NCBI GenBank assembly: GCA_030544215.1
Contig: JARZZO010000008.1
Location: forward strand, 25,955,614-26,019,613
Direction of reading: 5' to 3'
Length of the DNA stretch: 64,000 bases
DNA from: Zantedeschia hybrid cultivar
Taxonomy: Eukaryota; Streptophyta; Magnoliopsida; Alismatales; Araceae
How positions within the stretch are numbered: position 1 is the stretch's first letter; each line of letters begins with the position of its first letter. The position numbers and the translations under genes were made by a program. Shown here in pieces: positions 58,407 to 64,000 of the stretch. The notes below the pieces were generated by a model that worked only from the letters and a program-made list of their open reading frames with translations, made no database searches and had not been told where the DNA came from.

Positions 58407-60645
58407 TGTAATGACCTACAAAAATTAAAGGGGCATATTTATAAATCTATAAAAGGTATAAATATAATTACGAAAAGTTTGTCGTATGAAGGGTTTTAAG
58501 TGAAATAAGTTAAATTCCTAAAAGTACCCTTAAATAGCCATAAAGAGGATCTTTATCGCTTCAAAAGTAATAGATAGAGGTATATATACAATTATTTTAA
58601 AAGAAAGAGAGGAATAACAATTACTTAACAATTAAGAAAACCCCTCATCATTACATTTTGTCTTGTAGCGAGGTCGTGCCACCTCGCGCTCTTCCGCAAC
58701 CTTCTCTTCCCTTCTTCCCCTGCCACTTGTTCCCCTTCTTTTCACCTCCCCTCCACTTGTCCCTTCCTTCCTCCACCGCCTTACCCTCCCCACCGCCCTT
58801 CTCCCTCTACAAAAGGAGGGTAGGGAAGTTGGCTAAGGCAATCAAGGTGAAGAAGAGAGGGGCCGGGCAGAAAGAGAAATGGGGAGAGAGAGAGAGCAAG
58901 ATGGAGCAAGAGAAAGAGAGAAATAGAGAGATGAAAAAGAAGAAGGAGAAAAGGAGAGGTAGCGGCTGATCGTGGGGTTCTAGTGACAACCTGGTAACGA
59001 CCCGGCAAGGCTTCGGTGGTGGATAGCTCTTCTAAAAAGGTAGGATGATACACCTACTATATTCTTTTTATTTTTGGGGTTTTTAAGAACTAAGGGGCAT
59101 AAAACTTGCATGATCATTTAGGGGAGACTGTCCGGTTAATTTCCTGTATTAATGGCAATTATGGAGAATTTCATAAAGTATTAAAATATGTGTAATATAT
59201 ATCATGGCATAGAATGAATGCTAGACTTCCTTACGAATTTTCATCTAATTTTATGACACTAACGTTAAATAGCATGCATGTTTGTGATTTAAGAACCATG
59301 GTATATATATATATATATGTTATAGAATATAAAGATTTATGGAACAACTTATGATGACCCTATGGAAGGGGATAAAGATTATAGAATAACTTTGTGACTA
59401 CAATGACCCCATGGAAGGGGACAAAGATCACTAATACTTTCATAAAAACGATAACCCTACGAAGGGATAAAGACTATGGAATTCAGAAACATCATAAAGA
59501 AATGAAACAAAGGCATGAAGGCCTTCTGTGATGATGATGAATGCTTATGATATTGATGACCGATGGTTCTACGATGTTTTGTCTTCTTTTACCAGCGAAG
59601 AAGTGACATCATTTGCTAGTATGGTCAACCCAGTCTCCTGGGGATAAGGGGATGTCTGAGTCACTACGATTGGCAATCTTCGAACCGTGGTTCTTATCGA
59701 TCTTCGGACCGTGCATATTACCGGCCAAGCTCAGATCGTGGTTTTGGGTAGGGGACGGAGATCCTTCTTAGATGCACTCATAGGTTGGGAGAAGGCTGCA
59801 GTAGGGTTGAGTGAGTAACTGTAAAACCCAGCCTCCCTGGTAGGTTTTTGGAGACTTATTGGGCTAAGTAGGCTGTAGGGGTGGTGGGTGCATTGGAGGA
59901 ACGACCTACTTACCATTATCACCGATACATGATTATTCCTGTCACTTCTGATTGAAAGGATAAGTGGCCCTATGAACTTACGACTTCTGAAAGATTATAA
60001 CTTTACGACTGATTGGGTTATGACTATAAGAAAACGATCGATCAAGTGAAAGATTAATGAATAAACAACTTAATCCTGAGACCTTATGCTGATGACTTGA
60101 AATAAATACCTTTATACTTTCTATGTTAGTACAAATTACCACTGAAAGGAAAGAATGCAAGAAAATGTGAAATTGTTATCATCTTGTTAATGTATTCCAT
60201 TTTGGGTTCACATTTTTTGGGTTCACGTTGATTTACGAAGCATACATTCATACATGCTTAGGAATTATACATGAAGGTCTTATGTGTTTTAAGGTAATTA
60301 GTTGTGTATGACTACATACATGTCATATTACATTATATAAAATAAGCATAAACATGCATGTGGAATAGGAGAGAACAGGATAGTGTGTGTAGGATATCTA
60401 AATGATCCCAACTGAGAAATCAATTTTCGGACTCTCATAAAAGTTATAGCATATATTTTTCAAGAAATGCATGTAAACATGAACCCAACTCAGTAAATGA
60501 AGATTTTTTTCAAGTATGGCCAATTTACATTGTTGGGATATGTGCATTACTTTTGCTATTGTATAATGGACATGAACTTCTTATCAATCTTTTACATTTA
60601 TACCACTTATCATTTTGTTTTAGAATATTTTGCGTACCAGAGGTC

Positions 60646-60655
<10 letters not shown>
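58407..60655 (+). repeat. 3' LTR of the plus-strand LTR element
   Basis: It starts TGTAATGACCTAC and follows the left LTR in order: pyrimidine tract, ATGACCCTATGGAAGG repeats, the ATCATTTTGTTT end. It fades at about 60655, where a (GT)n run begins. No matching target duplication was found beside it, so the end may be damaged. Confidence 0.8.

Positions 60656-60679
<24 letters not shown>
60653..60679. repeat. (GT)n microsatellite at the LTR end
   Basis: About 13 GT units lie directly at the point where similarity to the left LTR stops. Confidence 0.9.
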
Positions 60680-60682
<3 letters not shown>

Positions 60683-61215
60683 AAGGACATGGACATGGGT
60701 GTCAAGTGTCGACACAGACATGGGTGTTGGACACAACAATTTTTTAAAAATAGGACATGTGGACACGAGAATAATATAATCTAATATATCAAAATTTATG
60801 TGCATCTATTAATATATGTAAAAAAACCTAATGAAATTTTTAGAATGATGATTAAAATATTAAATAATCTAGCTAAAATTTGGGAAAGAATTCATTACGT
60901 ATAAATATAACATTCATAAAAAATATAGTAAAAGTTTGATAAAGGAAGGACCTAATAAGAATTATCCATTCCACGAGACCCAACCATCTAGTTCTCATCT
61001 ACGCACTAACCCATCCATCCTCATCTACCCGTTAGTTCCCAAACCATAGCCAAGATTGCATTTCATAGGGTTATGTCAAATGGCAAGGAAGTTTTCAGCA
61101 CACAAATCAGAAGCAGCAATGAGATGACACCAGGCAGCAAAAAAGACAGAAAGAAATGGGCAACGAAACGGCAGGAAGAAATGTGGAAAAGGCCTTTCAG
61201 ATACTCCTGCAGCGG
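60680..61215. other. Intergenic, AT-rich
   Basis: No gene seen between the 3' LTR and the next, related LTR. Confidence 0.45.
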
Positions 61216-62639
61216 TGTAAGATCCCACAAAAAAACTCAAGGGTATATTTATAAATTTTTAAAAAGTATAAATACAATTATTAAAAGTTTAAGACTTATA
61301 ATGCTATAAACAATTTTATAAGGTCTAAAGTGAAATTGTAGAAGATTTTAAAAGGTACTTTAAAAAGTTGAAAAAGGCCCATCATCGATTACTTAGTAAA
61401 GAAATGAGGGCACATGTACGATTAATAAAAGAGAAGGGGACTAAACTTAAAAAGTTTTCTATAGGCCTAAACATAAGAGCTTCATGGGCTGTTAATGGAC
61501 CCCATTCAATGGTCCGGCGGTGGCTCGAAGGCGGTCTGTGCGGCAAGGCGGCGGTCCGACGGGTCGTCGACAGTGGTCTCCTTCTATAAAAGGTAGGGTG
61601 ATACTCCCTATAAATATTCTTGTGATTTTTAGTTTTAAGAAGTAGAAAGTAATTATGATTTTAAGATAAAACTTGGTAACTTTATGATATAAGGGCAATT
61701 TTAGGATAATGATATAGAATAATGAAACTGCATGATTAAGCATGTTATGGTATAAAAGAAGTGAAACTTTTAATGATGGTTACCATTAAAAGCATGTTAT
61801 GTTTCGACTAATATAAGAATCAATGAGCAATTGATTTTTAGTACAACATACCTAATATGGAATATGAATATAGATGATGATTGTCAAACTATGATTATAT
61901 TGTAGCATGCATCATAACATGATTGAGATCATGTTTATATTGAATGATTTAAAAGTTGTGGTATGGGTCAAAGATCTGATTATTTAGTGAATTATACATA
62001 ATCTCTAAATAAAGTATAGTCGTTTCTTATTAAAGGAATAACACCAAGTTGGATGTTTTGTGGGATAATGAGCATCAATGAAAAACTGTCTATTATTTTC
62101 TGATTTTAGGAAACTTATGAAGGGATTAAGATCATGGATTGCGGAATCAGCCGATTCCGATTCGAATCGGCCGATTCGAGGGGGATTTCACTGTTCATCC
62201 CCCCCCCCCCCCCCATTTAAAAAAAAAAAATCAATGTGAATCGGTTCAAATCGGGCCAAATTGGGTCCGGACCGGCCGATCCAGCCAGCAGCATCAGCGT
62301 TTCTACTACTGCTGGCCTTCCCTCCTTCCCCCAGCCCCTCCCCCTCCCTCGGCCACCACCGCTGCCACTCGCCGCCACCGGCCACTTGACCCCTAAAACA
62401 AGCTATAGCTTGGAAAATCTCAAGTAGAATAGGCTAGGGACAAAGCCTTTTATCTGGAAAGATCCAAAATAGGCGCCGTCCAAAAAAAAGGTTGCCACTG
62501 GCTTCAAACATTTGAAGGAAAATATACACAGATGATCATCAGTATATAAGACAAAAAGAGAATAACCAACAACCACAATAAATACAGAACCATCAAAGCA
62601 TAAACAAGATGTTGATGTACATTGCCATGCTATGAATGG

Positions 62640-62990
62640 CTACCATCCGCCGTTCTCTGCACTCCCCCCATTAGATCTTTCCCAGCCACTTCCCTCGCCA
62701 GAACTATGTGCTCCACCGTGAGGTTTTTCTTGACTCCAAGCATCTCTCTGCTGAAATGAACCACTGCGATTGCCCCAGCAACTAGGCTCGTCAAATTTAT
62801 CGGAATCAGTCTTTGGAGTCCAAGCTTGATCCTCATTAGACATTGCTCCTTTGGTTGACACAGATGTGGAATTCTATGCTTTTGCAGAGTCACTGTCAAA
62901 CCCCTTCGATTTGTTCCAATTGTCCAGCCCTTGGGACACTTGTCCACTTGCTTTTTTAGAGGAAACATCATCACTCTTCTGTACATCAGA
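62640..62990 (-). pseudogene. Fragment of a WG/GW-rich protein gene, with internal stop
   Basis: Read on the minus strand from about 62990, one frame gives GSDVQKSDDVSSKKASGQ and then LDNWNKSKGFDSDS. A TAG at 62874-62876 interrupts it. The same frame continues with QAWTPKTDSDKFDEPSCWGN, RDAWSQEKPHGG and GSGWERSNGGSAENGGW, ending at a stop (62640-62642). Spaced Trp next to Gly, Ser and Asp in a charged, repetitive context resembles the Argonaute-binding tails of plant NRPE1 or KTF1/SPT5-like proteins. The 5' end is missing, so it is a fragment. The family name is an inference from composition. Confidence 0.5.
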
Positions 62991-63068
62991 CCCTTAGTTG
63001 TCTTTAATGTATAATTTTTATGGATGTACATGAATTGTATTCATTTTTATTGTACATTCATTGAATCA

Positions 63069-63091
63069 TATATATATATATATATATATAC
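63069..63091. repeat. (TA)n microsatellite
   Basis: About 11 TA units. Confidence 0.9.
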
Positions 63092-63733
63092 ATTTTTTCC
63101 TGATTTTTTCTAATTTTTCCTGATTTATTTTGATTTTTTTTCAGATTTTTTTTATTTTTTAATCCGGCCGAGTCGGACCGGCCATACTTCATCTAGATCG
63201 GCTGACTCGGCCGATCCGATCCGGGTCGGATCGGGATCGCCGGGTCCCAATTCGGGGACCCGATCCGACCCGGAGTTCCATGATTAACATTCATAAGAAA
63301 TGACTTTATTTAATTTGCGTTTCATTGTCTAATGTATGCATGTTTGCATGTTGTTTTAGCCGGTTTTCTCTATGATTCATATGATGTTTTACTAGGAAAT
63401 ATACTAGAATCTGTATATAAAATGCAAGATATGACGAATCATGATAAACCCTATATGAATATAACTATATGTGTGCCACAATGTAAGGATAAATGAAAAA
63501 GGATCTCATGATGACAACCCCAAGGGGACAAGGAGAACAAGAATGTGAACATTGGAAGGCACACTCTAGTACACTTCCTAATAAAGAAAGAGACCTATGA
63601 AAGAAAGTTAGATTAAGGCTAGAAAGCCTTCTATGATGATGAACCTTTATGATAATAACAAACAATGGTTCCATAATGATTCATGAAGAAAAGACTTGAT
63701 ATTGGTTTAAGGCTATATTGTACCATGGACAAA

Positions 63734-63777
63734 CACACACACACACATATGAAACACACACACACACATATGAAACA
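63734..63777. repeat. Duplicated (CA)n unit
   Basis: Two copies of a unit made of AAACACACACACACAC followed by ATATG stand side by side. Confidence 0.8.
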
Positions 63778-64000
63778 AGTTCATATCTATGATGACCCCA
63801 TTAAGGGAAATAAAAGAAGAAATGAAACAAGGTATGGAAGCCTCTACGATGAATAAATATGAAACACGATGATGATGATGAATGTAAAATTGAGGCATCA
63901 AAGCCTTTTTATAATGAAAATAAGTTCTTATGAAATGTATGACCGGTGATTTCTACGATGACTGTCTTTCTTTCTATAAAGAAAAGAAGTGATATTATGG

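Larger units (their letters stand above)
62131..63284. mobile_element. TIR-bounded insertion carrying a host gene fragment
   Basis: ATCATGGA (62131-62138) and TCCATGAT (63277-63284) bound the segment. Next to each end are GC-rich repeats of CCGATTCGAATCGGCCGATTC (left) and GATCCGATCCGGGTCGG (right) type. It interrupts the third LTR. A C run of about 16 lies near 62200. The centre is AT-rich and holds a gene piece with its 3' untranslated region, so the element appears to have captured it. No target duplication could be confirmed. Confidence 0.5.
61216..64000 (+). repeat. Diverged related LTR, interrupted, runs off the window
   Basis: The start TGTAAGATCCCACAAAA and the next 100 bp (GGGTATATTTATAAATT, AAAGTATAAATACAATTAT) match the start of the LTRs at 53880 and 58407, but with far more changes. 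Near the window end, ATGACCGGTGATTTCTACGATG and AAGAAGTGATATTATGG correspond to 55218-55275 of the left LTR. A foreign segment lies at 62131-63284. I infer a third LTR of the same superfamily whose body continues to the right. Confidence 0.65.

Noticed and set aside
1..64000. CRISPR array, operon or other prokaryotic system
   Set aside because: All supported genes and repeats are those of a plant nuclear genome; no spaced direct repeats with unique spacers were seen.

Overview
The window is nuclear DNA of a flowering plant, probably a monocot. The evidence is plant-type U1 snRNA genes with a plant USE/TATA promoter, spliced plant genes with GT-AG introns, Ty3/Tat and chromovirus-like LTR retrotransposons, and many small inverted-repeat elements. 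The monocot guess rests only on the very GC-rich retrotransposon set in AT-rich flanks. I cannot name the species. About half the window is transposon sequence and host genes are few.

Layout. 1-7984: the 3' part of a plus-strand Ty3/Tat element (pol end, long 3' noncoding region, 3' LTR), abutting the GC-rich internal remnant and LTR of a minus-strand element primed by initiator tRNA-Met. 7985-20298: AT-rich intergenic DNA with microsatellites, a 103-bp tandem duplication, telo-box repeats and two long-TIR elements with 9-bp target duplications. 20299-34165: a complete, young Tat-clade retrotransposon on the minus strand, with TSD AATAG, two ~1.13-kb LTRs, PBS, PPT and one 1799-aa gag-pol frame. 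It also holds a 2.3-kb array of 146-bp tandem repeats and, on the opposite strand, a spliced gene with its own TATA box that encodes a 'putative gypsy type transposon' (PF04195-like) protein. 35185-38248: two U1 snRNA genes 2.8 kb apart. 38772-41280: further small elements. 41542-43060 (minus): a three-exon gene for a secreted peptide precursor of the CASPARIAN STRIP INTEGRITY FACTOR (CIF) family. 46028-48373 (minus): the last four exons of a DnaJ-X-domain co-chaperone gene. 48374-53879: intergenic DNA with a Tourist-like MITE, a double hairpin and other inverted repeats. 53880-60655: a plus-strand LTR element with ~2.3-2.5-kb LTRs and only a 2-kb non-coding interior. 61216-64000: a diverged relative of that LTR, interrupted by a segment carrying a broken fragment of a WG-rich protein gene.

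How the parts work together. The host genes are unrelated in function: spliceosomal RNA, a root-barrier peptide signal and a co-chaperone. The most coherent system is the 20.3-34.2 kb retrotransposon. A minus-strand gag-pol unit is driven from the right LTR. A convergent spliced antisense gene with its own G-boxes and TATA box lies between the tandem array and the 3' LTR. The 146-bp array sits in the 3' noncoding region, a place from which Tat elements are known to seed satellite DNA.
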